Assembly: GCA_903877135.1 (NCBI GenBank)
Contig: CAIRCN010000038.1
Span: 1 to 64,000, forward strand
Length of the DNA stretch: 64,000 nt
From: an uncultured Opitutia bacterium
GTDB taxonomy: Bacteria; Verrucomicrobiota; Verrucomicrobiia; Opitutales; Opitutaceae
Direction: 5' to 3'
In this document: piece after piece, positions 53,799 through 62,787 of the stretch
Position numbering within the stretch: position 1 is the first letter of the stretch
Layout of the letters: every line of letters begins with the position of its first letter
Translations under genes and position numbers: made by a program
Notes under the pieces: model-generated
The model's input: the letters and a program-made list of their open reading frames with translations, nothing else
Told to the model about the DNA's origin: nothing
The model's database searches: none

Positions 53799-53873
53799 GG
53801 CGCGGTAGCCAAGTGGTAAGGCCGAGGTCTGCAAAACCTCTATGCGTCGGTTCAATTCCGACCCGCGCCTCCA
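53799..53873 (+). tRNA. tRNA-Cys (GCA), element attachment site
   Basis: This is an intact 75-nt gene including CCA. The acceptor GGCGCGG pairs with CCGCGCC, the anticodon stem GAGGT/ACCTC has loop CTGCAAA (GCA), the T-loop is TTCAATT, discriminator is T and CCA lies at 53871-53873. Nucleotides 1-37 (53799-53835) are duplicated at 45848-45884. The 5' half here is probably element-derived, so the gene's upstream region now belongs to the element. Confidence 0.95.
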
Positions 53874-53910
53874 ATTTCCCGGGACTTTCCGGCCAAGCCG
53901 GCGCCTCGGC

Positions 53911-55782
53911 CTATCGCGCGCGTTGCCCGCGACTCAGGGCCTCGACATGGCGGGCCAGCATCACAGCGGTGGCGTCATCGAGATATTCGCGGCCAGCCAT
54001 CGGCGTGCCGGGCACGCCGAACTTGATGATCCGCGTCAACGCGAGCACGCGGTCGGGTTCGTCGGCGCGCACTTGACGCCAGGCTTCGCGGGTGAAATCA
54101 GGCGGCTTCAGCGCCAACTGCCCCGCGAGCATTCCGTCGCCGCGAAACTCCGGGCCATGACACGAGGCGCACAACCGGACGAACTGTTGCCGCGCGGCCG
54201 GTCCATTGAAAGGAGCCAGCATCGCCTCCGCAGCCGGCTTCCAGCCGGCGATCTGCTGCCGCCGGACCGCCATGGTCTCGGCGCCCAACTCCCCCAGATA
54301 GGCCACCAACGCCTCGCCACGTCTGTCGCCCGCGCGAAACAAATGCGCGTAGCCCGGCATCCGCGAACCGGGCGACACCGTGCGTGGCGCGATCAGGTGC
54401 AGACGCTGCCAGTCGGGCGAGCGCCGGTTGCCGACGTTCATGAGATCAGGCCCCTGCCGGCGCAGCCCGATCAGCGGCGGCGTTTCGGCTAGATTAGCCG
54501 CCAGTGGCCGCGCCGGCCCCCACCACAACACCTCCTGCAGCACGCCGGGCCGCACGTATTGCGAGTGACAGTTGATGCAGCCCTCCGCAATATAAACTTC
54601 GCGGCCGAGCGCGACGGTCGCATCCTCCGCCGAAACCATGCGTGGACCGAGGCAAAGCGCCGCCACGCCAACCGTCAGCACCGCTTCCGACCGACGCAAC
54701 TGGCGTGAGCGCACGGCCAGCGCCCCGAAAACCACAACGCCGGCGAGAGCGATGAACCACTCCGGAATCGCGTGCAAATCCTGCACCATCCCGATCCCGA
54801 GCGCCGAGCCCAGCCAGCCGGCCACAGAAAAAATTCCCGCCACCACCCACGGTCGCGCCCCAAACGCCGGATAATGCACCAGGGCCACTGAGTAGGCCGA
54901 CACGCCAATCGTGTAGAGCATCCGCGTCCCGGCAAATCCGCCCGCGCCCTGACCCAGCAGCAGGTCCGCGACTCCCAGAAAAACCAAGGCCACGAATGCC
55001 GTGCCGCCGAGGCGCCGCGCGTCAAGCGCGCAGCCCGCAACCACAGCGCTGAGCAGATGCGTGAGCGCGTTGCCATATAGAATCAACGGCCCGCTCCACG
55101 TCTGCGCCCGCAGTTCGGGCGTGTGTTGCAGAATGTAGAAACCCGCCGAATCGAGCCACACCAGCGCCAGAAAAATCGCGCCCCACACGAGCCAGTCGCG
55201 CCGTTCGCCGTCGCTCGCCTCGACTGCTCCCACCACTTCCGGCTGCATCCGCCCCGCGGCCAATATCCCCACGAAGGTGAAACCCAGTGCGATCGCCGCC
55301 TGCGCCTGCGGCGTCGCCTCGAAGACCGCCGGCAGATTGCCCACCGCATAAGCCAGCCCCGTGCCGAGGCCGCACCAGAGCCCGAGCCGCCGGGCGCCGG
55401 CGACCGCGCGCAACCCCGCCGACAAGGTCACGGTCGTCCAGCCCAGACTCAGCCCCGTCGCGCCCGCCGCAAACCACAGCCCCGGGCGTCCGCCGGAGAG
55501 CGACACCGCAGCCGAGACCGCGCACGCCGCAAACCCGCCGGCCAGCGCGCCGCGAAAACGCCTGAGGTCAAAGCGCCATGCAGCGAGCAGACTGCCCGCG
55601 ACGCCGCCCGCCCCCAGCACGGCCAGCAACGGCCGCAGCGCGCGTTCCCCGCCGAACAGCGGTTTCGCCAGCTCCAGCAATGCGAACTCCCCGAACAGCA
55701 GAAAAAAACCATATGTCGCCGCGATGGCGAGAATCGCGGCCACCACCGGCACCGTGCGCGAGGGGTTGGGGTTATTCGGCAT
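53911..55782 (-). CDS. Polytopic membrane protein fused to two cytochrome c domains
   Basis: The protein has 623 residues from the ATG at 55782 (MPNNPNPSRTVPVVAAILAI). The first about 390 residues are hydrophobic with 11-12 membrane helices of the MFS type. A short linker leads to the first heme site, VYIAEGCINCHSQYVRPGVL, whose GC..CHSQ.VRP is the signature of CcoO, subunit II of cbb3 oxidases. A second heme site, VRLCASCHGPEFRGDGMLAG, follows with PDFTREAW as in CcoP-like domains. The haems would face the periplasm. It overlaps the oxidase-like gene upstream by 11 bases. The pairing suggests an electron-delivery subunit. Confidence 0.75.
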   Translation of the reverse strand: MPNNPNPSRTVPVVAAILAIAATYGFFLLFGEFALLELAKPLFGGERALRPLLAVLGAGGVAGSLLAAWRFDLRRFRGALAGGFAACAVSAAVSLSGGRPGLWFAAGATGLSLGWTTVTLSAGLRAVAGARRLGLWCGLGTGLAYAVGNLPAVFEATPQAQAAIALGFTFVGILAAGRMQPEVVGAVEASDGERRDWLVWGAIFLALVWLDSAGFYILQHTPELRAQTWSGPLILYGNALTHLLSAVVAGCALDARRLGGTAFVALVFLGVADLLLGQGAGGFAGTRMLYTIGVSAYSVALVHYPAFGARPWVVAGIFSVAGWLGSALGIGMVQDLHAIPEWFIALAGVVVFGALAVRSRQLRRSEAVLTVGVAALCLGPRMVSAEDATVALGREVYIAEGCINCHSQYVRPGVLQEVLWWGPARPLAANLAETPPLIGLRRQGPDLMNVGNRRSPDWQRLHLIAPRTVSPGSRMPGYAHLFRAGDRRGEALVAYLGELGAETMAVRRQQIAGWKPAAEAMLAPFNGPAARQQFVRLCASCHGPEFRGDGMLAGQLALKPPDFTREAWRQVRADEPDRVLALTRIIKFGVPGTPMAGREYLDDATAVMLARHVEALSRGQRAR

Positions 55783-57043
55783 CGTCGTGCCGCGCCTCCT
55801 CGCGCCCGGAAATACCCCGCCACCACAGCACCGAGGCCAGCAACATCGCGACGCCGGCCGCGAGCCGCGCCGCGTAGATCGCCTGCGTCCATGGCTCCGA
55901 CAAAAACAGCTCCGCCGCGTGGCCCGTTTCCAGCCAGCCGAGCGCCAGCAGCACCGCCACCTGCGCGACACAGGCCGCTTGCCAAAGCCAGAAACCCCGC
56001 GGGGCGTACAGCGCCCGCAATTCCACCAGCACGGCCAGATTCGCGCTCGTCACCAGCCCCGCCATGGCGAGGTGCGCGTGCGCCACCATGCCGTTCGTGA
56101 ATTTCAACCGCTCGGACACTCCTGGCAAAAACGTCCACAGCCCCGCGCCCACCAGCGCCGCCCACCAGGCAAACGCCGCGCCCCACCACCGCCGCGCCGT
56201 CGGCGCCCCGATGCCGCCGCGGAAATACAGCCACGCCAGCGGCAGCCAGCCGAGCAGTGTCGCCAAGCCGACAACCTGCAGGACTTCGTGATGCGACGCG
56301 TTGCCGTGCTCGATGCCGGCGCAGACCGCCACCGAGAAAACAAAATAGCCCCAAAACCATCCACGCCGGCCCGGTCGGCTCACGCCCAGCACCTCGGCGA
56401 TGAACCCGTAGATCGCCACGATCCCGAGCGTCGAGCCCAGCAGTCGCGCCCCCGTCGCGCCGCCGCTGTCGGGGTTCACGCTCGGATAAACCTCGCGCCC
56501 CGCCGACCAGTAGAGCGCCGCCGGCACGAGCGCGAACGCGAGCAGCGCGAGCACCCGCGCCGCTTTGGTGCCACCGCCCAATTCGTCGCGCCGCCACCAC
56601 ACATGCGCCGCCAGCACCGTCCAAAGCAGCGTCATCGCCGCCGGCAGCAGCGGCCGCGCCCAGTCGTGCCATTCGAGAAACATTTTTCCGCTCGTCACAC
56701 CGCCGAGCCACGCCAACCCGCCGAGCGCCAGCGCCAGCGACCACGCACCCAGCACGACCCGGGTGTGTGCAACCGCGCCCAGCTGCCGCGCGTCGAGGCA
56801 CCAGGCCAGCAGCACGCCCACCAGCGGCAGTGCGCACCAGCCGTACAGCTGCCAGTCGAGGTGCAGCGGCAGCCAGCGCCCGTAGGTCAGCGACCCCAAC
56901 AGTTCATCATTGAGGTCCGGCCAGAGCAGTAACACCGCCAGCAGCACACCCACCGCATTCGCCGCCACGAGCCAGCCGAGCGCATGCCGCGCCAGCACCC
57001 GCGCGACCTCCGCCTGCGTCCCGGGTTTCGGCGCCGGATTCAC
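55772..57043 (-). CDS. Heme-copper-oxidase-like subunit I (cbb3/NorB-related)
   Basis: The protein has 423 residues from a GTG at 57043 that overlaps the ATPase stop. There are about 11 membrane helices. Candidate heme ligands are His in WLPLHLDWQLYGW (helix II) and the HAH pair in GMVAHAHLAMAGLVTSAN (helix X). Adjacent histidines in GIEHGNASHHEVLQVV could be the CuB pair. I do not see the usual helix VI histidine, and the protein is shorter than CcoN or NorB. It may be an atypical oxidase or NO reductase, or a non-catalytic relative. It sits in an operon with the cytochrome fusion and an ABC exporter. Confidence 0.62.
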   Translation of the reverse strand: MNPAPKPGTQAEVARVLARHALGWLVAANAVGVLLAVLLLWPDLNDELLGSLTYGRWLPLHLDWQLYGWCALPLVGVLLAWCLDARQLGAVAHTRVVLGAWSLALALGGLAWLGGVTSGKMFLEWHDWARPLLPAAMTLLWTVLAAHVWWRRDELGGGTKAARVLALLAFALVPAALYWSAGREVYPSVNPDSGGATGARLLGSTLGIVAIYGFIAEVLGVSRPGRRGWFWGYFVFSVAVCAGIEHGNASHHEVLQVVGLATLLGWLPLAWLYFRGGIGAPTARRWWGAAFAWWAALVGAGLWTFLPGVSERLKFTNGMVAHAHLAMAGLVTSANLAVLVELRALYAPRGFWLWQAACVAQVAVLLALGWLETGHAAELFLSEPWTQAIYAARLAAGVAMLLASVLWWRGISGREEARHDDAE

Positions 57044-57717
57044 GCCTGACTCACCTTCCCGGCGCGCACCCGCAGCCGCCGGTCGCACGCCTCGGCAAAA
57101 CGCCGCTCGTGCGTCGCCAGCACCACGGCGATGCCGTCGCGCGCCGCCAGTTCCCTGAGCAGCGTAAAAACCAGATCGCCCGTCTCCTCGTCGAGCGAGC
57201 CCGTCGGCTCGTCCGCCAGCAGCAGGCGCGGCGCGTTCATCAGCGCCCGGCAGATGGCCACGCGCTGCCGTTCGCCGCCGGACAAATCCTGGATGCGGTG
57301 ACCGAGCCGGTGTGCGATCCCCACCTCCCCGGCCAGCCGCTCCAGTCGCGCCGACGTTTCCGCCCTCGGCCGGTCCACGGCCAGGGCCGGCACGCGCAGA
57401 TTCTCCGCCACTGTCAGATCGGGGATGAGATTGTGCAGTTGGAAAACGAATCCCAGGTGCCGCCGCCGCAGTTCGAGCCGGTCCGCCTCGGCGCGCGGAT
57501 CGAGTCCGCACACCCGCAGGTCGCCCCGGTCGGGCAGGTCCAGCCCGCCGAGCAGGTGCAGCAACGTGCTCTTGCCCGAGCCCGACGCGCCCCACAACGC
57601 CACCACCTCGCCGGCGCGCACGTCGAGCGACGCGCCTTGCAGCACCGGCACACGGCCGTCGTCGTAGGCCTTCCACAGGTCGCGTGCCGTCACAAGCAGT
57701 TCCGCCGCATCACTCAT
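57040..57717 (-). CDS. MacB/LolD-type ABC transporter ATPase
   Basis: The protein has 225 residues. Walker A is LWGASGSGKSTLLHLLGGLD, the Q-loop is FVFQLHNLIPDLTVAENL, and the ABC signature is LSGGERQRVAICRALM. Walker B is RLLLADEPTGSLDEETG and the H-loop is VVLATHERRF. It belongs to the LolD/MacB/FtsE group that works with FtsX-like permeases on lipoproteins or export. It overlaps the permease by eight bases and the oxidase-like gene by four, so it is tightly co-translated with both. Confidence 0.93.
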   Translation of the reverse strand: MSDAAELLVTARDLWKAYDDGRVPVLQGASLDVRAGEVVALWGASGSGKSTLLHLLGGLDLPDRGDLRVCGLDPRAEADRLELRRRHLGFVFQLHNLIPDLTVAENLRVPALAVDRPRAETSARLERLAGEVGIAHRLGHRIQDLSGGERQRVAICRALMNAPRLLLADEPTGSLDEETGDLVFTLLRELAARDGIAVVLATHERRFAEACDRRLRVRAGKVSQA

Positions 57718-58822
57718 AGCGCAACGCCTCCGCCGGCTGGATGCGCGCCGCGAACCGTGCCGGATAAATCGCCCCGCACACGGCCGTCACCAGCGCCGTG
57801 AGCACGATGCCTGCCATGACCGCCGGCCGCACCTCCGCCTGAACGTAACCCTGGAACTGCGGCACCTGCGGCAGCACGGCCAGCACTGCGGCGCCGAGCG
57901 CGAAACCCAGCGCGAGGCCCGCCGCCGCCACCAACACCGCCTCGCCGAAAATCAGCGCCGCCACCTGCCGCTCCGAAAACCCGCACACCCGCAGCACCGC
58001 GATCTCGCGGATGCGGCTGAAGACCGACAGCAACATCGTATTCGCCACGCCCAGTCCGCCGAGGAGAAACGCGCACAGTCCCACGGCCCACGCCGTCGTT
58101 TTCAGGATACGGAACGAGTGGTAGCTCTGGTTGAACTCGCGGTTTTCGAGCGCGATCAACCCGGGATGCGCCGTCTCGACCGCGCGCTTGAACTCCGCGC
58201 CCGCCGTCCGGTCGTGCAGCGTCACCGCCACCACCGAACTCACCCCGGCGCGGTGGAACAGCGCCTGCGCCGCCGCCAGTGGCAGGAACACGCCGCCGTC
58301 CTCGAACCCGTTCTCGGTTTTCAAAATTCCCGCCACGCGCAGCGCCGACGCCCCGACCGGCACGGTTTCCCCGAGGCGCGCGTGCAGAAACTCCGCCGCC
58401 CGCTGCCCGAGGAAGATTTCGCCCGGTCGCCGCCCGAAATCCGCGCGCCCGCCCGCCCGCCACTCAGCCCGCGCCAGCCGCGGATCGTCGGCCTCGACGC
58501 CAAAACAAGTGATCACGGGGTAGCCCGGCGACGACACGATGCCGAACAGGAGCGGATGCGCCGACGCCACCCCCGGCAGCGCGCGGATCGCCGCGGTTTC
58601 CTCGTCGCGCACCGCGCTGAAGAACAGGTCCGACACGTTTTTCTCCAGCACGAGGTAATGGCTGTCGGTGGACAGGATGCGCTCGAACATCCCGATGGCC
58701 CCGTTGACTATGCCCAGAATCGTGAGCATCGCCGCCACGCCGAACCCGATACCGGCGACACCGATCAGTGCCCGCAACCTGTGGCGCCGGAGATTGACCA
58801 GAACGAGCGACAGGAAACGCAT
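57710..58822 (-). CDS. MacB/FtsX-type ABC transporter permease
   Basis: The protein has 370 residues and starts MRFLSLVLVNLRRHRLRALI. It has one N-terminal helix, a periplasmic MacB-like domain (residues about 45-230), then three helices. The FtsX motifs are LCAFLLGGLGVANTMLLSVF, REIAVLRVCGFSERQVAALI and AVCGAIYPARFAARIQPAEA. It is the partner of the ATPase at 57040. This type of transporter extracts or inserts envelope proteins by mechanotransmission and does not move small solutes through a pore. Confidence 0.92.
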   Translation of the reverse strand: MRFLSLVLVNLRRHRLRALIGVAGIGFGVAAMLTILGIVNGAIGMFERILSTDSHYLVLEKNVSDLFFSAVRDEETAAIRALPGVASAHPLLFGIVSSPGYPVITCFGVEADDPRLARAEWRAGGRADFGRRPGEIFLGQRAAEFLHARLGETVPVGASALRVAGILKTENGFEDGGVFLPLAAAQALFHRAGVSSVVAVTLHDRTAGAEFKRAVETAHPGLIALENREFNQSYHSFRILKTTAWAVGLCAFLLGGLGVANTMLLSVFSRIREIAVLRVCGFSERQVAALIFGEAVLVAAAGLALGFALGAAVLAVLPQVPQFQGYVQAEVRPAVMAGIVLTALVTAVCGAIYPARFAARIQPAEALRYE

Positions 58823-58894
58823 GTCAGGCGGCGAGCGAACCGTAACCGCCGGGCGCGCGCAGATGCGACCCCGTCTCCCACCCGGCGTGCGTCC

Positions 58895-59461
58895 TCATGG
58901 CGCCGCCGTCGTGCCCGTCAGATGGAAACGCACTGTCACGAGAGGATCGACCTTGAGCAGGGCGAATTTGCGGATCACCGGCAGCCCGAACAGCCGGGTG
59001 TCCACCACCGCCTCGCCCTCGACCGTCGCCACGGCGCCGGCGCGCACCACTGTTACCGGGAACGCCAGCTCGCGCGTCACCCCGTGCAGCGTGAGCCCGC
59101 CCCGCGCCGTCAACTTGCCGTCTGCCGCCGGCTGCAGGGCCTTGAGCGTGAAGTCGCCGTCGGGAAATTTCTCCGTCTGCTGCCAGATGTGCATCTCGCG
59201 GTCGCGTTTCTCGTTGCCCGTCTTCACGTCGGTGAAATGAAACGCGAGCTTCGCCGCCGTCACCTGGCCCGTCGCGGCGTCGAACCGGACGTCCGCGGTG
59301 TAGGCGGCGAGTTTGGTGACAAAGGAATCCACCGTCGCCTTCACGGCGATCTCCACACGGGAATTCGCCTTGTCCACCGTCAGCGTCTGCGCCGCGGCCG
59401 GCAATGGGATCGTCGCCAAAACCGAGGCGAGGAGAAGGGGAAGCAGTCGGTGCGTTTTCAT
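58895..59461 (-). CDS. YceI-family periplasmic protein
   Basis: The 188-residue protein has signal peptide MKTHRLLPLLLASVLATIPL ending AAAQ. The lipocalin-like YceI fold is clear: LTVDKANSRVEIAVKATVDS, TADVRFDAATGQVTAAKLAF and RDREMHIWQQTEKFPDGDFT. These proteins bind polyisoprenoids or amphiphiles in a barrel. It is the first gene of the operon with the ABC exporter and oxidase-like genes, suggesting a lipid or quinone role there. Confidence 0.9.
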   Translation of the reverse strand: MKTHRLLPLLLASVLATIPLPAAAQTLTVDKANSRVEIAVKATVDSFVTKLAAYTADVRFDAATGQVTAAKLAFHFTDVKTGNEKRDREMHIWQQTEKFPDGDFTLKALQPAADGKLTARGGLTLHGVTRELAFPVTVVRAGAVATVEGEAVVDTRLFGLPVIRKFALLKVDPLVTVRFHLTGTTAAP

Positions 59462-59695
59462 GTTGTTAGATTAATAAGGTACTCCGTGCGCGGCTATGTC
59501 ACAAGTAAAGACCCGGTGACATCGCTGCCAGTGCGGGAGGAAATGGTGGATGAAGCTGGCAAGCTGGAGACGAGGCCGTTGCGACTGTCAACGGCGGCGC
59601 AAGTTCCTCGCGGCGTCCAATTCGGCCAACCTGCGTCCACGCAACGCGCCGCTTGCAGCGGCGCGCCAAGTGCGCAACCTCCGTCCACCCATCCC

Positions 59696-61333
59696 ATGAT
59701 CCGTCCACCCCTCCGCCTCGCGCTCGCCCTCGCCACCGTTTCACTCGCCGCCGCGCAAAACCCAACGCCGGCCCCTCTCCATGCGGGTTCCGCGATGGCC
59801 GGCCCAGTGTTCAACCAGGACAGCACCCAGTTTTTTTTCGAGCGCTCGGCCGACGAGATCAGCGCCAGGCAGGTCAGCGACTACATCGACCAGTTGGCGG
59901 ACAGCGGAGTCCGCACTTTCGTCTCCAACGTCAACGCACAGCGCGCAAACTACGCCAGCCGCGTCTGGGAGACCGACTGGACCGGTTACGATCCGAAGGG
60001 CCCCGACGATCAGCCGATTCTGCGCCATCTCGCCCCCGCTGCTGTGGCGCCGACGCGGCGGCGTCTCGACTCCGCCAAACGCCTCGCCGATCTCGACGTG
60101 AATTTCCACCAAGTGGCACTGGCGCGCTGCCGCGCGCGGGGCCTCGGCGCCTGGGTCAGCGTCCGCATGAACGACATGCATGACTGCATGCTCGAAGATT
60201 CACCGCTGCTCAGCACCTTCTACAAATCGCAGCGCGCCGCCAACCAGCTCCGCGCGCCCCACCGCGGTCCCTCGTGGTCCGACCGGGAGCTCAATTGGGA
60301 ACAGCCCGAGGTGCACGAGCACTATTTCAAACTCGTTATGGAGCAACTCGACACACTCGACCTCGACGGGCTGGAGCTGGACTGGATGCGCTTCCCCTAC
60401 CATTTCCGCCCAGGCCACGAACTCACCGGCGGTCGCATCATCACTGATTGGATGTGGCGGGTGCGAAAGGAATGCGACCGCGCCGCCCTCCGGCTGGGCC
60501 ATCCAGTGCACCTCGGCGTCCGCGTGCCCTCGCTCCCCGAAACCGCCCGGCGCTGCGGGCTCGACGCCGCAGCCTGGGCACACGCAGGGCTCGTGGACGT
60601 CGTGGTCGCCACGCCATTTTGGGCGACGGCCGATCTTGATATGCCGATGCTCGAGTGGAAACGCCTCCTCGCCGGCACCAAGGCGCAGCTCGCTGGCGGC
60701 CTCGAAATTCGTTACCAACCCGTCCCCGACGGCCCGGCCACGACAATGACGGCGGAACTCGCCACGGGTGGGGCGCTCACCATCCTTCAGCAGGGCGCCG
60801 ACCTCGTTTATCTCTTCAACTATATGCCGGAGCGCCCGGATGCTTCTGGGAAAATTTGGGAAAGCACCCTCATGCGCTCGTGGGGCGGCCCCGCGCGTTT
60901 CCGCGATGTCATCCGCTCGATGCAATCGGTGGCGGCGCTCGACCGCCTGCCCCGCGTCCACGCCATCACCTACCGCGACATCCGCGCGCCGGGCGAAGCG
61001 CAAGATAACACCCTCCCCGCCACCGACCACCGCGGGCAGGACATGCCCTGGCCGCCGGGTTGCGCCCTGCGCCTGCCCACCGGCCCGAAGCCGGTTGGCC
61101 GCGCGGTTTCACTCAACCTGGAATTCTCCGCCGCCACCGCGTCGCCAGAAAAACTGCACGTCTATGTGAACGGCACTGAATGCGCCCACCCGACGCTGGC
61201 CAGCGGTCGCGTGCTTTCCTACGCCGTGCCCAACGCCATCCTTGAAGACGAAGCCCAAGTCATCGAGGTGATCGGCCGGGAAAACCAGACCTTCGCCATC
61301 GTGCGGCTCGAAATTGCCATCGCCGCCAAGTAG
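59696..61333 (+). CDS. Secreted glycoside-hydrolase-like TIM-barrel protein
   Basis: The protein has 545 residues from the ATG at 59696. Signal peptide LRLALALATVSLAAAQ is at residues 6-21. A TIM barrel follows with GLGAWVSVRMNDMHDCMLED (strand with Asn/Asp), then LDLDGLELDWMRFPYHFRPG, whose E-x-D resembles an acid/nucleophile pair in GHL10-like or GH-A-type barrels. The C-terminal 110 residues form a beta-sandwich (AVSLNLEFSAATASPEKLHV). It sits 83 bases before a sugar ABC transporter on the same strand, so it probably processes the sugar that the transporter imports. The substrate is unknown. Confidence 0.75.
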   Translation: MIRPPLRLALALATVSLAAAQNPTPAPLHAGSAMAGPVFNQDSTQFFFERSADEISARQVSDYIDQLADSGVRTFVSNVNAQRANYASRVWETDWTGYDPKGPDDQPILRHLAPAAVAPTRRRLDSAKRLADLDVNFHQVALARCRARGLGAWVSVRMNDMHDCMLEDSPLLSTFYKSQRAANQLRAPHRGPSWSDRELNWEQPEVHEHYFKLVMEQLDTLDLDGLELDWMRFPYHFRPGHELTGGRIITDWMWRVRKECDRAALRLGHPVHLGVRVPSLPETARRCGLDAAAWAHAGLVDVVVATPFWATADLDMPMLEWKRLLAGTKAQLAGGLEIRYQPVPDGPATTMTAELATGGALTILQQGADLVYLFNYMPERPDASGKIWESTLMRSWGGPARFRDVIRSMQSVAALDRLPRVHAITYRDIRAPGEAQDNTLPATDHRGQDMPWPPGCALRLPTGPKPVGRAVSLNLEFSAATASPEKLHVYVNGTECAHPTLASGRVLSYAVPNAILEDEAQVIEVIGRENQTFAIVRLEIAIAAK

Positions 61334-61416
61334 CCGGCGCGATCCGCTCCCGGCGATTTCGCTTTTCGCCGCGCGGTTTCTTCGCACGTTGGCGCCTGCA
61401 CCCCTCCACCTGCGCC

Positions 61417-62787
61417 ATGCTGCGATCGTTTTCCCCCGGAGTCTGGTTGGTTCTCCTCCTGGCCCTCGGCTCGACCCTGCTGATCGCCTTCCTGCCCATC
61501 GCGCCTCGGCCGGGAATGGATCTGTGGGTATTCGACCGCAACCACGCCGAGACCGCCAACCTCATCGCCGCCGATTGGAACCGCGCGCACCCGGAAATCC
61601 CCGTGCAGGTCAGCCTCCTCGCCGGCGGCGCCATCCAGGCCCGCATGCTAAGCGCGTTCTACTCCGACACTCCCGTGGGCGACATGATCGAGGTTGAGCG
61701 TTCGATGATCGGGCAGATCTTCGCCGGACCGATCGAGGATGTCGGCTTCACCGACCTGACCGGCCGTCTGAACTGCGGCGGCCTGCGGGACAAAATCAAC
61801 GCGCCCTCCTTTAGCCCGTGGACTCGGCAGGGCCACGTTTTCGGCCTGCCGCACGACGTCCACCCAGTCATGCTCCTCTACCGCTCCGACCTCGTCGAGG
61901 CCGCAGGAATCGACGTCTCGCAGATCGAAACGTGGGACGACTATTTCCGCCTGATGCGCCCGCTCCAGGTCGATCTCGACGGCGACGGCCGCCCCGACCG
62001 CTACCTGCTCGCCTCCTCCCCGACGAACCTGTTTAACCACGAACTGCTCCTCATGCAGGCGGGCGGCGGTTTCTTCGACGCCAACGCGCGCCCCACCCTC
62101 AACGCCCCCCTCAACGCCCGCGTCATCGCCCGGCTCGCGACCTGGTATGCCGGCCCCGGCCGCGTCACCAACGAGGCCACGGCCGGCACCGCCTCCGCGC
62201 TGCGCCTGATCCTTGACGGCTACGTCGTCGGCATCCTCTGCCCCGACTGGATGGCCGGCACCCTCCGCACCAGCCTGCCCGAGCTCGCTGGCAAATTCAA
62301 ATTCATGCCCCTGCCCGCTTGGGAAAAAGGCGGCCGGCGCACCTCCGTCCTCGGCGGCACCATGCTCGGCATCACCAAGGCCAGCCCGCATCAGGAGGCC
62401 GCGTGGGCCTTCGCCCAGCAGCTCTACCTCTCGCCGACGACCGCGGCCCGGCTCTTCGAGCACGCCCTCATCGTCACGCCGATCAAGGCCAACTGGTCCG
62501 CCGCGATCTACGACCGGCCCGATCCCTATTTTAGCAAACAGCCCGTCGGCCGCATGTTCCTCAACCTCGCTCCCGACGTCCCCGTGCGCACCTCCTCGCC
62601 CTTCTACACGCAGGCCCAGGGCGCCTTCAACCTCGCCGTCATCCAGCTCTGCCATTACACCGACGCGCACCACATCAGCGACCCCGCGCTGCTCGTGCCC
62701 GAGGCCCAGCGCCTCCTCGACGGCGCACAGGCTGAGCTCCTGCGCCTCATCCACCGCAACATTTTTCTCCGCCCCGCCAGCCCATGA
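61417..62787 (+). CDS. Extracellular sugar-binding protein of an ABC transporter
   Basis: The protein has 456 residues. Its N-terminal helix (VWLVLLLALGSTLLIAFLPI) acts as signal anchor. The type I solute-binding fold (family 1) is visible: WVFDRNHAETANLIAADWNR, LPHDVHPVMLLYRSDLVEAA and ETWDDYFRLMRPLQVDLDGD. The last is the usual sugar-binding hinge, followed by LGGTMLGITKASPHQEAAWA. It captures an oligosaccharide in the periplasm for the permeases. It overlaps the first permease by four bases (ATGA). Confidence 0.92.
   Translation: MLRSFSPGVWLVLLLALGSTLLIAFLPIAPRPGMDLWVFDRNHAETANLIAADWNRAHPEIPVQVSLLAGGAIQARMLSAFYSDTPVGDMIEVERSMIGQIFAGPIEDVGFTDLTGRLNCGGLRDKINAPSFSPWTRQGHVFGLPHDVHPVMLLYRSDLVEAAGIDVSQIETWDDYFRLMRPLQVDLDGDGRPDRYLLASSPTNLFNHELLLMQAGGGFFDANARPTLNAPLNARVIARLATWYAGPGRVTNEATAGTASALRLILDGYVVGILCPDWMAGTLRTSLPELAGKFKFMPLPAWEKGGRRTSVLGGTMLGITKASPHQEAAWAFAQQLYLSPTTAARLFEHALIVTPIKANWSAAIYDRPDPYFSKQPVGRMFLNLAPDVPVRTSSPFYTQAQGAFNLAVIQLCHYTDAHHISDPALLVPEAQRLLDGAQAELLRLIHRNIFLRPASP

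Larger units (their letters stand above)
45848..53835. mobile_element. Integrative mobilizable element in tRNA-Cys
   Basis: The unit is bounded by 37-bp perfect direct repeats (45848-45884 and 53799-53835), so one unit is 7951 bp. The right end holds the tyrosine integrase facing away from the intact tRNA-Cys. Inside are a MobC-like protein, a relaxase, candidate oriT sequences, an HTH protein near the left end that could act as excisionase, and a cargo operon. There are no type IV secretion, coupling-protein or replication genes, so it is mobilizable, not self-transmissible. Gene composition is lower in GC than the flanking aspS and cytochrome genes. Confidence 0.88.

Noticed and set aside
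58118-59695. 1071-codon frame starting at 58118 and running into the glycosidase gene
   Set aside because: The first 526 codons are Arg/His-rich antisense to the ABC permease and YceI genes. The real start is the signal peptide at 59696.
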